Positions 8,685 through 18,019 of a DNA stretch of 64,000 bases are shown here, piece by piece (the first letter of the stretch is position 1; each line of letters begins with the position of its first letter). The stretch comes from an uncultured Bacteroidales bacterium (GTDB taxonomy: Bacteria > Bacteroidota > Bacteroidia > Bacteroidales > F082), in the NCBI GenBank assembly GCA_905234765.1, contig CAJOIF010000004.1:56047-120046 (forward strand). The letters are read 5' to 3'. Both the position numbers and the translations under genes were made by a program. The notes under the pieces were generated by a model. That model saw only the letters and a list, made by a program, of their open reading frames with translations. It did no database searches and was not told where the DNA came from.

Positions 8685-9752
8685 ATGAGAACAGCACTTA
8701 TTACTGGTATTACCGGACAAGACGGCAGCTTCCTGGCAGAGTTCCTAGTAGAGAAAGGCTACGAGGTGCACGGTGTCCTGCGTCGCAGCAGCTCGTTCAA
8801 TACAGGCCGCATCGAGCACCTCTATCTCGACGAGTGGGTGCGCGACATGCACAAGCACCGTCTGGTGAACCTCCACTGGGGCGATATGACTGACAGCTCG
8901 TCGCTCATTCGCATCATCAGTGAAGTCAGACCTGACGAGATATACAACCTCGCCGCTCAGAGTCATGTGAAAGTCTCTTTCGACGTGCCTGAGTTCACGG
9001 CCGACACCGATGCCAACGGCGTACTGCGGCTGCTGGAAGCCGTGCGCATCACGGGTCTCACCAACACCTGTCGGATCTACCAAGCCTCCACCTCCGAGCT
9101 CTACGGAATGGTGCAGGAGGTGCCTCAGAGCGAGACCACCCCATTCTATCCACGCAGCCCTTACGGAGTGGCCAAGCTCTACGGCTACTGGATGATGAAG
9201 AACTATCGCGAGAGTTACAATATGTTCTGCTGCAACGGCATCCTTTTCAACCACGAGAGCGAACGTCGTGGAGAGACCTTCGTCACACGCAAAATCACGC
9301 TGGCCGCCGCCCGCATCGCACAAGGTTACCAAGAAAAACTCTACCTCGGCAACCTCAACGCCCTGCGTGACTGGGGCTATGCCAAAGACTATGTCGAATG
9401 CATGTGGCTTATGCTGCAGCAGGGGAAGCCCGATGACTATGTCATCGCCACCGGCCAGTATCACAGCGTTCGCGAATTTTGCACCCTGGCCTTCAAGGAG
9501 ACCGGCATCGTGCTCCGCTGGGAAGGCGAAGGAGTCAACGAGAAAGGCATCGACGTGAAAACTAGAAAAGTGCTGGTAGAAGTTGACCCGAAGTATTTCC
9601 GTCCCGCAGAAGTGGACCAACTGCTGGGTGACCCAAGCAAGGCCAAGAAGACTCTCGGCTGGAACCCAAACAAGACCAGCTTTGAAGAGCTTGTTAAAAT
9701 CATGGTCCAGCACGATATGAAGAAAGTAAAGAAACTCTATGCTGAAGAATAG
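8685..9752 (+). CDS. gmd: GDP-mannose 4,6-dehydratase
   Basis: Converts GDP-D-mannose to GDP-4-keto-6-deoxy-D-mannose, the first step to GDP-L-fucose. Extended SDR of 355 aa with Rossmann motif TGITGQDGS near the N-terminus, the [17 protein letters not shown] cofactor segment, STSELYG and [15 protein letters not shown] holding the catalytic Tyr-xxx-Lys. Length and motifs match the family throughout. It overlaps fcl by 14 bp. It starts 2 bases after the stop of the broken ATPase gene, so that insertion has not disturbed it. DNA is more GC-rich than the preceding block. Confidence 0.96.
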   Translation: MRTALITGITGQDGSFLAEFLVEKGYEVHGVLRRSSSFNTGRIEHLYLDEWVRDMHKHRLVNLHWGDMTDSSSLIRIISEVRPDEIYNLAAQSHVKVSFDVPEFTADTDANGVLRLLEAVRITGLTNTCRIYQASTSELYGMVQEVPQSETTPFYPRSPYGVAKLYGYWMMKNYRESYNMFCCNGILFNHESERRGETFVTRKITLAAARIAQGYQEKLYLGNLNALRDWGYAKDYVECMWLMLQQGKPDDYVIATGQYHSVREFCTLAFKETGIVLRWEGEGVNEKGIDVKTRKVLVEVDPKYFRPAEVDQLLGDPSKAKKTLGWNPNKTSFEELVKIMVQHDMKKVKKLYAEE

Positions 9753-10680
9753 TAAGATATATGTTGCTGGGCATCGTGGCATGGTAGGCTCTGCCATTGT
9801 ACGGGAGCTGCATCGGCAAGGCTACGACAATATCATAGTCAGAACCCACAAGGAGTTGGATTTGTGCCGTCAGGAACAAGTAGAGGCTTTTTTCGAAGCA
9901 GAGAAGCCCGAGTATGTGTTTCTGGCGGCGGCCAAAGTGGGTGGCATCATGGCCAACCAAAATGCCTTGGCGGATTTCATGTACGACAACATGATTCTTG
10001 AGATGAACGTCATCCATTCGGCATGGAAAAACGGCTGTAAAAAACTGGAGTTCCTTGGCTCAAGTTGCATCTATCCTCGCATGGCACCTCAACCGATGCC
10101 CGAGAGCTGTTTGTTGACTTCGGAATTGGAAAAGACCAACGAGGCATACGCATTGGCTAAGATCAGTGGGTTGAAGTATTGCGAATATCTCAACCGTCAG
10201 TATGGCACCGACTACATCAGCGTGATGCCCACGAACCTCTATGGTCCCAATGATAACTATCATCCCGAACACAGCCACGTGCTGCCGGCATTGATTCGTC
10301 GTTTTCACGAGGCCAAAGTGGCTGGCTTGGAGGAAGTCGTCTGTTGGGGAGATGGCAGTCCGTTGCGGGAGTTCCTCTATGTGGACGATTTGTCGAACCT
10401 TTGCGTATTCTTGATGAACCACTATAGTGGCAACGAAACTGTGAATGCAGGCACTGGCAAGGAAATCTCCATCAAACAACTCTCAGAGTTGGTCGCTAGG
10501 ATTGTCGGTTTTGAGGGAGAGATAAAATGGGACACGACAAAGCCCAATGGCACACCTCGTAAATTGCTGGATGTGAGCAAAGCAACCCATTTGGGTTGGA
10601 CTTACAAGACCGAATTGGAAGAGGGCATCAAGTTGGCCTATCAGGATTTCTTGAACAATGACATGAGAGCGGAGCGATGA
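9739..10680 (+). CDS. fcl: GDP-L-fucose synthase
   Basis: Epimerase/reductase that turns GDP-4-keto-6-deoxymannose into GDP-L-fucose with NADPH. SDR of 313 aa with [12 protein letters not shown] at the N-terminus, LGSSCIYPR and the [12 protein letters not shown] active-site Tyr-xxx-Lys. Together with gmd it predicts L-fucose in the polysaccharide unless the intermediate is diverted. The next gene starts in its stop codon (4-bp overlap). Confidence 0.95.
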   Translation: MLKNSKIYVAGHRGMVGSAIVRELHRQGYDNIIVRTHKELDLCRQEQVEAFFEAEKPEYVFLAAAKVGGIMANQNALADFMYDNMILEMNVIHSAWKNGCKKLEFLGSSCIYPRMAPQPMPESCLLTSELEKTNEAYALAKISGLKYCEYLNRQYGTDYISVMPTNLYGPNDNYHPEHSHVLPALIRRFHEAKVAGLEEVVCWGDGSPLREFLYVDDLSNLCVFLMNHYSGNETVNAGTGKEISIKQLSELVARIVGFEGEIKWDTTKPNGTPRKLLDVSKATHLGWTYKTELEEGIKLAYQDFLNNDMRAER

Positions 10681-11498
10681 AACTATCCATCATAACAGTT
10701 AATCTCAACAACCGAGATGGCCTCCAGAAGACCATCGACAGTGTTGTCTGTCAGACCTTCCGTGACTTCGAGTGGATTGTCATCGACGGAGGTTCCACCG
10801 ACGGTAGCAAAGAACTGATTGAAAAGTATGCCGACCATTTCGCTTACTGGGTAAGTGAGCCCGACAAAGGCATCTATAATGCCATGAACAAGGGCATTAG
10901 GGTGGCCCAAGGGGAGTATTTGCAGTTTTTAAATAGTGGAGATTGGTTGTATGATGAAACTGCATTGGAGCGTTGCTTCTTGCATAGTTTTGACGCGGAC
11001 ATCGCCTATGGAAACATACTCTTTTGCTACGATGATAAGAAAGAGGAATGCCGTTATCCTGAACAATTGATTTTTAGGTATTTGTATAAATACTCATTGG
11101 GACATTCTGCATCTTTTATTAAAAGGGGAGTCTTACAAGAGGAATTGTACGATGAGGAGTTGAAAATTGTGTCAGATTGGAAGTTCTTTTTACTGCAAGC
11201 CTTAAAGAACAGGAGGTTTGAGTGTTTGGGAGAAATGGTCAGCTGTTTCGACACCCATGGGATAAGTTCGATAAACGAGGATTTGGTGAACCGTGAGCGT
11301 GGGGAGGTGATCAAGCAACTCGTTCCTGAAAGCATCATCGCGGATTATAAATTGATGGATGAAATGGAAGAGCAGTTGGAACAGGATCGCGTGAAAAAAG
11401 TGCTTAAATACAGCAAGAAAAAAAAGTTGTATCGCAAGATGATTACGGGCTGCTTGAGAATAATTGGTTTTATGGAAAGGAAGGATAACGATGCATAA
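10677..11498 (+). CDS. Family 2 glycosyltransferase (WcaE-like)
   Basis: 273-aa GT2 enzyme: LSIITVNLNNRDGL, DGGSTDGS, EPDKGIYNAMNKG and FLNSGDWLY are the motifs shared by colanic-acid WcaE and related transferases. The placement right after gmd and fcl makes it a candidate fucosyltransferase, but linkage and donor are inference. The C-terminal 40 residues are very basic, as in membrane-associated GT2 enzymes. ATGA overlap with fcl; 8-bp overlap with the next gene. Confidence 0.86.
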   Translation: MKLSIITVNLNNRDGLQKTIDSVVCQTFRDFEWIVIDGGSTDGSKELIEKYADHFAYWVSEPDKGIYNAMNKGIRVAQGEYLQFLNSGDWLYDETALERCFLHSFDADIAYGNILFCYDDKKEECRYPEQLIFRYLYKYSLGHSASFIKRGVLQEELYDEELKIVSDWKFFLLQALKNRRFECLGEMVSCFDTHGISSINEDLVNRERGEVIKQLVPESIIADYKLMDEMEEQLEQDRVKKVLKYSKKKKLYRKMITGCLRIIGFMERKDNDA

Positions 11499-12327
11499 GG
11501 TCTCAGTAATTGTTCCGTGCTATAAGCAAGCGGAGTATCTATCGGAAACATTGAATTCCGTATTGGCTCAAACATACCAAAACTGGGAATGCATTATTAT
11601 CAATGATGGTTCGCCTGACAATACGGAAGAGATTGCCAAGGGTTATGTTGAAAAAGATAGTCGTTTTAAGTATTTTTGGCAAGAGAACGGAGGTCCCTCT
11701 CGCGCGCGAAATGTTTGTATTTCGAATTCTTCAGGGGAGTATGTGTTGCCTTTGGATGCTGATGATCTCATTGCTCCGACATATTTAGAGAAGGCTGTGG
11801 ATTGCTTTACTCAGTTTCCAGAAACAAAGTTGGTGTATTGCAAAGCCGACATGTTTGGAAAGGAAAATGGATATTGGGATTTGGATGCGTATGATTATGA
11901 AAAGTTCATTTGGAATAATTGTGTTTTTTGCACAGCCATGTTCCGTCGTGCTGACTACGATCAAACGGGTGGCTATAATGAGAACATGGTTCATGGAAAT
12001 GAGGATTGGGATTTTTGGCTGACATTGTTGAAAAAAGATGATGTGGTGTATCGGATAGATGAGGTGCTGTTTCATTATAGGGTTAAAGAAAGTTCAAGGA
12101 CTACAGAGCTTTCAAATAAATATGAAGAAATAACACTGATTCAGATTTGCAAGAATCATCCAGAGATATACTCGCCGTATTTTGAGAGAGTTTTAGAGTA
12201 TCATCATAGAATGGGAAGAATTCAAGTGCTTCAATGGGAATTGGATAAAATTCGCTGTTCACATGCATATAAACTGGGAAAGACATTGGTGAGACCTTTT
12301 TCATGGATAAAAGCAAAATTGTCATGA
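11491..12327 (+). CDS. Family 2 glycosyltransferase
   Basis: 278-aa GT2 enzyme with VSVIVPCYKQAEYL, INDGSPDNT and PLDADDLI (DxD metal site). NEDWDFWLTLL is the usual acceptor/catalytic-base region. I take ATG 11491 because the conserved first strand begins there; the upstream in-frame start would add nine residues within the preceding gene. It forms a tight string of GTs with overlaps on both sides. Donor and linkage unknown. Confidence 0.86.
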   Translation: MHKVSVIVPCYKQAEYLSETLNSVLAQTYQNWECIIINDGSPDNTEEIAKGYVEKDSRFKYFWQENGGPSRARNVCISNSSGEYVLPLDADDLIAPTYLEKAVDCFTQFPETKLVYCKADMFGKENGYWDLDAYDYEKFIWNNCVFCTAMFRRADYDQTGGYNENMVHGNEDWDFWLTLLKKDDVVYRIDEVLFHYRVKESSRTTELSNKYEEITLIQICKNHPEIYSPYFERVLEYHHRMGRIQVLQWELDKIRCSHAYKLGKTLVRPFSWIKAKLS

Positions 12328-13175
12328 TTTCGATTGTTATTTGTTCTCGCAAAAGCGATATAGCTTCCGAATTGAAAGACAACATAGCCAACACAATAGG
12401 CTGTGAATTTGAATTGGTTATATTTGATAATTCTTACAATAAGTATAGCATATTCCAAGCATACAATGAGGGCGTTCTCCTTGCAAAAGGCGATGTGTTA
12501 TGTTTTATGCATGATGACGTAATGTTTAGAACATGGGACTGGGGGAATGTGTTGATTGAGATTCTGGCAAATAATAGAATTGGCGTTGTTGGTATTGAAG
12601 GGTGTCATTTCTTGCCAGACACTCCTCTTTATTGGTCAAATTCTCCTTTTGTGAGTGATTATGTTATTGACAACGACCATGGCATTTTGCAAGATTTCTT
12701 TAAATGCGATTATTTTGATGATGATGGGATGTCGGAAGTGGTAGTTTGTGATGGAGTTTTCTTTTGTATGAGAAGAGAGATTGCAAATATGGTTCGTTTT
12801 GATGATAATTATTACAATGGATTCCATATGTACGATATGGATATTTGTATGCAGGTTCGAGAAAAAGGTTATAACGTATTTGTTACAAATAAAATACTTT
12901 TAGAACATGCATGGTCTGAAGGGGATATGAAAACAAAAAAAGGGATGGAATTATTTGAAATAAATCTTGAAAAGTTCTGCAAAAAATGGAATCATATTCT
13001 TCCCATGTGGAAAGGTATTGAAAATATTCCGGAATATTCCAAGATTCGTATTAATAATCTTTGTCGACAGGCATACGATGCTAAACTGGCACGTCGTTCA
13101 AAAGCGTATAGCTTGGGTCGTCTTTTGCTGACACCTATCAACTCTTTTAGAAACCTAATTAAGCTAATTAAGTGA
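12324..13175 (+). CDS. Glycosyltransferase family 2-like protein (Glyco_tranf_2_5 type)
   Basis: 283-aa protein with ISIVICSRKSD, FDNSYNKYSIFQAYNEG, FMHDDVMF and DMDICMQVREKGY, a pattern of the divergent GT2 group that lacks a standard DxD but has HDD at that site. ATG 12324 overlaps the preceding stop as ATGA, the junction used repeatedly in this operon; ATG 12303 in the same frame is less likely. The ending RSKAYSLGRLLLTPI is shared in style with several GTs of this locus. Specificity unknown. Confidence 0.75.
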   Translation: MISIVICSRKSDIASELKDNIANTIGCEFELVIFDNSYNKYSIFQAYNEGVLLAKGDVLCFMHDDVMFRTWDWGNVLIEILANNRIGVVGIEGCHFLPDTPLYWSNSPFVSDYVIDNDHGILQDFFKCDYFDDDGMSEVVVCDGVFFCMRREIANMVRFDDNYYNGFHMYDMDICMQVREKGYNVFVTNKILLEHAWSEGDMKTKKGMELFEINLEKFCKKWNHILPMWKGIENIPEYSKIRINNLCRQAYDAKLARRSKAYSLGRLLLTPINSFRNLIKLIK

Positions 13176-13193
13176 GATTAAGATAAGAAAGAA

Positions 13194-14015
13194 ATGACTA
13201 AAGATATGGTTAATGTCGATATGATACCTAAAATTATCCATTACTGCTGGTTCGGCAAAGGCTTGATGCCCAAGTCGCAGAAAGACTGCATCAAAGGTTG
13301 GAAAAAACTCATGCCTGACTATCAGATTATTCGCTGGGACGAGTCCAACTTTGATTACAACAAATTTCCAGCTTCAAAATACGCATACGAAGTGAAGAAA
13401 TATGCTCTGGTTTCCGATGTGTGTCGCTACAATGTGTTGGCAGAGTATGGAGGTATCTATCTGGATACCGATGTGGAGGTGTTTCAGCGTTTCGATAGGT
13501 TTTTGGACTGCAATTTCTTTTCGGGAATTGAGTTGTATCGGGAGTTTGAAATGGATCATGTTGCGGAAAACTATCTCAATGCTGACGGAACACCGATGAC
13601 ACAGGGCGTTGATGTGCCTCATATGGAAATTCTGACCTCTTCCATGGCGTGCAACAAGGGCAATGAGATAATTTGCAAGATACGGGATTATTACAACACA
13701 GTAGAAGTGGATGCCGACAAAGCCTTGCATTACCGCGATTGGGTGAACAATGACCGTTTGGTGGCTCGGCATCTCGCAGAGCATGGTTTCAGATACAAGA
13801 ACGAGACGCAACGTTTCGGCCAAGATATGGTGGTATATGGCACGGGATTGTTCGGCCATGCTTTTTGTGTGGATGACCAATACGAGGTTTCGTATCATCA
13901 CAATGCAGCTAGTTGGCTGGATAAGAAGAAAAAGAGCAAAATGATAAAAAGCTTTTTTGATCGATTGGGAATGGAGAAGTTCTACAAAAAAGTAAAAGCT
14001 CTTATCAAAAGGTGA
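13194..14015 (+). CDS. GT32-like capsular glycosyltransferase (DXD sugar-binding family)
   Basis: 273-aa protein of the Gly_transf_sug/OCH1-like group. IPKIIHYCWFGKG at the N-terminus, KKYALVSDVCRYNVL and GGIYLDTDVEVF (the DXD motif) are diagnostic. The family transfers sugars such as galactose or mannose in capsule synthesis. ATG 13221 (before IPKII) is also possible, since the paralogue at 19529 begins exactly there. Paralogous to 19529-20248, suggesting a duplicated or repeatedly recruited enzyme type in one locus. Confidence 0.85.
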   Translation: MTKDMVNVDMIPKIIHYCWFGKGLMPKSQKDCIKGWKKLMPDYQIIRWDESNFDYNKFPASKYAYEVKKYALVSDVCRYNVLAEYGGIYLDTDVEVFQRFDRFLDCNFFSGIELYREFEMDHVAENYLNADGTPMTQGVDVPHMEILTSSMACNKGNEIICKIRDYYNTVEVDADKALHYRDWVNNDRLVARHLAEHGFRYKNETQRFGQDMVVYGTGLFGHAFCVDDQYEVSYHHNAASWLDKKKKSKMIKSFFDRLGMEKFYKKVKALIKR

Positions 14016-14019
14016 TTTT

Positions 14020-15000
14020 ATGAAAGCAAGGGATGCAACATTTGACATCATGAAAGGCATCAGCATTTTGCTGGTGATTACTTGTCATTTTTTCGGTTGG
14101 AACCATCCTTTCATGAGCAGGTTTATCCGTTCCTTTCACATGCCTTTGTTTTTTCTTGTGGCTGGGTATTTTTCAAAGCCTTATGACGGATTGCAGTCGG
14201 CTAAGGTGGTTGTTGGGAAGTTCTTTAATCGGTTGTATTGGCCTTTGTTCTTTACCCAAATTGCAATAATAGGATGGGGAACAGCGATGGTGTATGTCAA
14301 ACAGTGGGGATGGAATGAAGTCTTTCGTCAAATCCTAAACCTTCTTTGGATTGATGTTGATGGGCCCATGACACCTTGGGGAAAACTAAGTTTTGGTGTC
14401 ACTTGGTTTTTGATGGCATTGTTTGTGGCAAAGACGGTTTTGCTACTATTTGTTTCCAGACTGAAAAACTGGGCTATTCCCGTGTCGCTTTTGTTGGCGC
14501 TTGTTGCATTGCTTTTGCATCACGTTTTCCCGTATTCGATTTGGTGTATCTCCTTGGGGCTGGTCGCATTGCCTTTTGTAACTATTGGATGGTGGGTCAG
14601 AAACCATCCTGTGCCTTCTTGGCTGAAATGGATTGCTGTGGGGTGTTGGGTGGTAGCCATTGTGTTCTCTGAATTGGATATGTATAGTTTCACTTGGAAG
14701 TGCTTTCCGCTGGATTTGGTTGGGGCATGTGGCGGGACTATTTGTTTATATTGGATTGCCAAGGCTATAGGGAAACATTTTCGTCTAGTTGGGAAAGTGC
14801 TCGCTTATTTGGGTGTAATCTCTTTGGCTATTATGTGCGTGCATTGCTTTGAGCTGGCCTCACATCTTGGTAATCATACCAAGGCACTTGTCGGCTTCAA
14901 TTTGCCTGTATGGGGGACGTTCGTTTGGAAATATGTGCTAACCATAGGATTGGCCGTCGGATTAGTGAATCTACCTGTTGTTAAGAAGTTGTTTGTATGA
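14020..15000 (+). CDS. Membrane acyltransferase family 3 (O-acetyltransferase)
   Basis: 326-aa multispanning protein. It starts with RDATFDIMKGISILLVITCHFFGW and has SFHMPLFFLVAGYF, the two signatures of Acyltransferase_3 proteins such as OafA and WcaF-linked enzymes; the histidine in the first helix and the Arg/Asp pair fit the known active site. About ten hydrophobic segments follow. It probably O-acetylates the polysaccharide or a lipid-linked intermediate. ATGA overlap with the next GT. Confidence 0.87.
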   Translation: MKARDATFDIMKGISILLVITCHFFGWNHPFMSRFIRSFHMPLFFLVAGYFSKPYDGLQSAKVVVGKFFNRLYWPLFFTQIAIIGWGTAMVYVKQWGWNEVFRQILNLLWIDVDGPMTPWGKLSFGVTWFLMALFVAKTVLLLFVSRLKNWAIPVSLLLALVALLLHHVFPYSIWCISLGLVALPFVTIGWWVRNHPVPSWLKWIAVGCWVVAIVFSELDMYSFTWKCFPLDLVGACGGTICLYWIAKAIGKHFRLVGKVLAYLGVISLAIMCVHCFELASHLGNHTKALVGFNLPVWGTFVWKYVLTIGLAVGLVNLPVVKKLFV

Positions 15001-15824
15001 TCCCTTTGGTTTCCATTTTGATGCCCGTATACAAAACGGCTCCCTATCTCCATGAGGCAATGGACAGTGTTTTGTCGCAGACTTTCACGGATTTTGAGCT
15101 AATTGTGCTCAATGACTGCTCGCCCGACGATGCCGAGGAGATTTTGGACACATACGATGATCCAAGGATTGTTAGATACAAGGGAGAGAAAAACGAGGGT
15201 TTGTCAAATGTGCTGAACGTTGGCATCGACATGGCGCGAGGGAAATATATTGCCCGCATGGATAGTGACGATGTCTCTTTGCCCAACCGATTGCAGGTAC
15301 AGGTGGATTATTTGGAAGCACATCCTGAGATTGATTTAGTCTCTGTGGGGATGCAGCTTTTTGGGGCAAAAGAGGAAGTGTGGATTCGGGAAAAAGATCC
15401 TGAGAAAGTCAAAATCACCGCCTTGTTCTATTCGCCAGTTCTTCACGCTTCGAGCGTATGGAGGAAAGATTCTTTTGAAAGACACGGCTTGCGCTTCCTT
15501 CAGGAGATGGTGCCCGCCGAAGACTACGACCTTTGGACGAGGGCTTTGGTGAAAGACTTGAAGTTAGTCAATCTGTCGGATGTGCTCTACAAATATCGTT
15601 TGCATCCTAACCAGGCTACATTGCAGACCGATAAGACTTCGGCCAAGAGCAAGATAGTTCAGCAGAATTATCTACGTTCGGCTTTGCCTTCCTTGTCGGA
15701 GAATAATAGGAAAGCTTTTCCAAAGAAGCTTTGGCCCGTGTTTTTTGCCAATCTTCGTGATGGCTTTTTTGACTGGAAACTGCTGGCGAAGCGCTTGTAC
15801 AAGATGAGAAAATCCAAAAGATGA
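14997..15824 (+). CDS. Family 2 glycosyltransferase
   Basis: 275-aa GT2 enzyme with VSILMPVYKTAPYL, LNDCSPDD and ARMDSDDVSLP. It begins in the stop codon of the acyltransferase gene. It is the last gene before an unrelated AAA/DUF4143 insertion preceded by tandem repeats, so transcription of the polysaccharide operon may be interrupted or supplemented here. Confidence 0.87.
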   Translation: MIPLVSILMPVYKTAPYLHEAMDSVLSQTFTDFELIVLNDCSPDDAEEILDTYDDPRIVRYKGEKNEGLSNVLNVGIDMARGKYIARMDSDDVSLPNRLQVQVDYLEAHPEIDLVSVGMQLFGAKEEVWIREKDPEKVKITALFYSPVLHASSVWRKDSFERHGLRFLQEMVPAEDYDLWTRALVKDLKLVNLSDVLYKYRLHPNQATLQTDKTSAKSKIVQQNYLRSALPSLSENNRKAFPKKLWPVFFANLRDGFFDWKLLAKRLYKMRKSKR

Positions 15825-15830
15825 ATATTG

Positions 15831-15889
15831 AGAATCGCAGATTTTTTCATTAAGAATCGCAGATTTTTCCGTCAAGAATCGCAGATTTT
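15831..15889 (+). repeat. Three direct repeats at exact 22-bp period, operator-like
   Basis: AGAATCGCAGATTTT occurs at 15831, 15853 and 15875, spaced by exactly 22 bp (about two helical turns). The third copy ends four bases before the -7 box of the following promoter and the second lies around its -33 position. Such phased repeats next to a promoter suggest cooperative binding of a regulator, perhaps the downstream gene product. Confidence 0.85.
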
Positions 15890-15892
15890 ATC

Positions 15893-15900
15893 TATCTTTG
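15893..15900 (+). promoter_or_regulatory. Bacteroidetes-type -7 promoter element
   Basis: TATCTTTG matches TAnnTTTG and lies 22 bases before the ATG of the AAA/DUF4143 gene. The -33 region is occupied by the 22-bp repeats rather than by a clear TTTG, so an activator may be needed. Confidence 0.65.
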
Positions 15901-15921
15901 TATCCTCAAAATAAATGAGTT

Positions 15922-17109
15922 ATGATTAGACGTGTGCAAAACGATAATTTAATATCTCGTATTGAGGAACCTCGTAAGACAATACAGGTGGTCGCTGGGC
16001 CGAGGCAAGTGGGGAAAACCACTATGGTGAAGCAGGTGCTGCAAGAGATTTCCGTCCCTTCCATGTTTTTCAACGCTGATGCCATTGCCCACGATGACAA
16101 CGCTTGGATTGCCTCCCGTTGGGAGGATGCCCGTGCGCGAATGCGTTTTAGTGGCAGCCCTGAGTTTTTGTTGGTTTTTGACGAAATCCACAAAATTGAC
16201 AATTGGAGTGAACAGGTGAAGAAGGAATGGGATGCCGACACTTTCAATGACGTGAATATGAAAGTGGTATTGCTTGGCTCGTCACGCTTGCTGCTGAAAA
16301 AAGGCCTTAGCGAGTCGTTGGCAGGTCGTTTCGAGTTGTTTCCTATGGGACATTGGACCTATAAGGAGATGAATGAGGCATTCGGTTGGGATATCAATCA
16401 ATATGTGTATTTTGGCGGTTATCCAGGTAGTGCTTCCTATTTGCCTAATGAGAATCGGTGGAGAAAGTATGTTCGTGATTCCATCATTGCCCCTGCCATA
16501 GAGAAAGACGTTTTGCAGACCACCTATATCTATAAGCCTGCTTTGATGCATCAGCTTTTCCGTTTTGGTTGTGCCTATTCTGCGGAATTGTTGTCGTACA
16601 ACAAGATGCTCGGTCAGTTGCAGGACGCTGGTAATGCCACTACTTTGGTGAACTATCTTGAGGTGCTGGGTGAAAGCAAACTGTTGATTGGCTTGCAGAA
16701 ATACGCCGTTGACAAATCGCGCAAATACCGCTCCATTCCCAAATTGCAGGTGTTTAACAATGCCTTGTTGACTGCAATGACCGATGGCATGACTTATGAG
16801 AAAGCCTATACCCATCCGACCCTATGGGGAAGGTGGGTGGAGTCGACGGTTGGTTGTTATTTGCTTGATAAGGCTGACGAGTTGGAATGCCAATTGTATT
16901 ATTGGCGTGAAAGCGACGAAGAGGTTGACTTTGTTGTTGCCCGTGGGGAGAGTTTGGTTGCTATTGAGGTTAAGAGCGGCCGAAGGCAGCACAATACAGG
17001 CCTCAGTACGTTTCGGAATATGTATCATCCACAGTGTTCCCTGGTGGTGGGTGGAGAAGCCATGCCACTTGAACAGTTCTTTACGGGTGATTTGTCTAAT
17101 TTGTTTTGA
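15922..17109 (+). CDS. AAA_14 ATPase with DUF4143 (PD-(D/E)XK-like) domain
   Basis: 395-aa member of the large, poorly understood family of bacterial ATPases with a DUF4143 tail. Walker A GPRQVGKTT is at 26-34, Walker B LLVFDEIHKI near 90, and GSSRLLLKK is a sensor segment. The C-terminus has VDFVVARGESLVAIEVKSG, the D...ExK layout of PD-(D/E)XK nucleases. It is unrelated to polysaccharide synthesis and has its own promoter and repeat-type operator, so it looks like an independent insert between glycosyltransferase genes. Role unknown; no toxin partner is adjacent. Confidence 0.85.
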   Translation: MIRRVQNDNLISRIEEPRKTIQVVAGPRQVGKTTMVKQVLQEISVPSMFFNADAIAHDDNAWIASRWEDARARMRFSGSPEFLLVFDEIHKIDNWSEQVKKEWDADTFNDVNMKVVLLGSSRLLLKKGLSESLAGRFELFPMGHWTYKEMNEAFGWDINQYVYFGGYPGSASYLPNENRWRKYVRDSIIAPAIEKDVLQTTYIYKPALMHQLFRFGCAYSAELLSYNKMLGQLQDAGNATTLVNYLEVLGESKLLIGLQKYAVDKSRKYRSIPKLQVFNNALLTAMTDGMTYEKAYTHPTLWGRWVESTVGCYLLDKADELECQLYYWRESDEEVDFVVARGESLVAIEVKSGRRQHNTGLSTFRNMYHPQCSLVVGGEAMPLEQFFTGDLSNLF

Positions 17110-17130
17110 GTCGTTGTTTGCGAAAAGGCC

Positions 17131-18019
17131 ATGAGATTCTCGGTCATCATTCCAGTATTTAACGTAGAGTCATATCTGCGTGATTGTTTGGACAGTTGCT
17201 GATTGGGAGGCTATTTGCGTCAACGATGGATCAACGGACGGATCAGGGTTGATTTTGAATGAATACGATTCAAAAGATGAACGGATTGTGGTCGTTGCGC
17301 AAGCCAATTCGGGTACTGCTGCAGCGCGCAACACTGGCATGAAAGTGGCAAAAGGGGACTATATCTTTTTCTTGGATAGCGATGATTGGTTGGAAAGCAA
17401 TGCGTTGCAATCAATAGCCGATCAGTTGGAAGGAGAAGATGTGCTATGTTTTAGCGGTAGGCGTTATTTTGAGGAACTAAACGATTATCATCAACCAGAT
17501 CAATTATCTGAAAGGCAGTATAAAAGCGGGATGGATTATTACAATGACAATGCTTTGCTGCCTCGTGATTTTGCTTTTGTGTGTGTAGTGTTGAGGGTGT
17601 ACAAAAGAAGCTTTGTCATCGAACATCAGTTGTTTTTTGATGACGATGTGTCATATGAAGATAATTTATGGGTTCCTATCATACTGTATTATGCTGGCAT
17701 AGTGAAAGTGATTTCGGATGCACTTTACGTTTATCGCGTACGGGCTGGTAGTAAGATGAGCGAGGTTTCTGTTGCGAGGAAAAAAGACATGCTCAAAGTG
17801 GCCAATCGTCTTGCGGCATTTTTTGTCCCCAAACAAGGCTTTGACAAAACGATTGTATATCGCGCTATAACGCATCATTTCCAGGTGGTTTTTATGAAGG
17901 CCTCCCAAAAAGAGAGAAAAGAACTCAAACGTTTGTGCGTCTGGAGTTTGTATCGCAAAGTGAGCCGAACAAAGCTACGGCATCGGTGGAATTATTGTAG
18001 GAATAGGATTGGAATATGA
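17131..18019 (+). pseudogene. Family 2 glycosyltransferase, frameshifted by an apparent 17-nt deletion
   Basis: The ATG at 17131 opens [19 protein letters not shown] but meets TGA at 17200. In the +1 frame the protein continues from about 17198 as ADWEAICVNDGSTDGSG and runs intact to 18019, with FLDSDDW as metal site. Aligned with the neighbour at 18016, whose sequence here reads [12 protein letters not shown], the six residues VLAQTF are missing and one base remains, which equals a 17-base deletion near 17197. A shorter product from GTG/ATG 17180 would lack the first nucleotide-binding strand. Likely inactive unless this is an assembly error. Confidence 0.85.

Noticed and set aside
8745..9797. 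350-codon open frame antisense to gmd
   Set aside because: Shadow of a highly conserved gene.
15831..15889. CRISPR array
   Set aside because: Only three 15-base repeats with 7-base gaps and no cas genes; a promoter operator explains them better.
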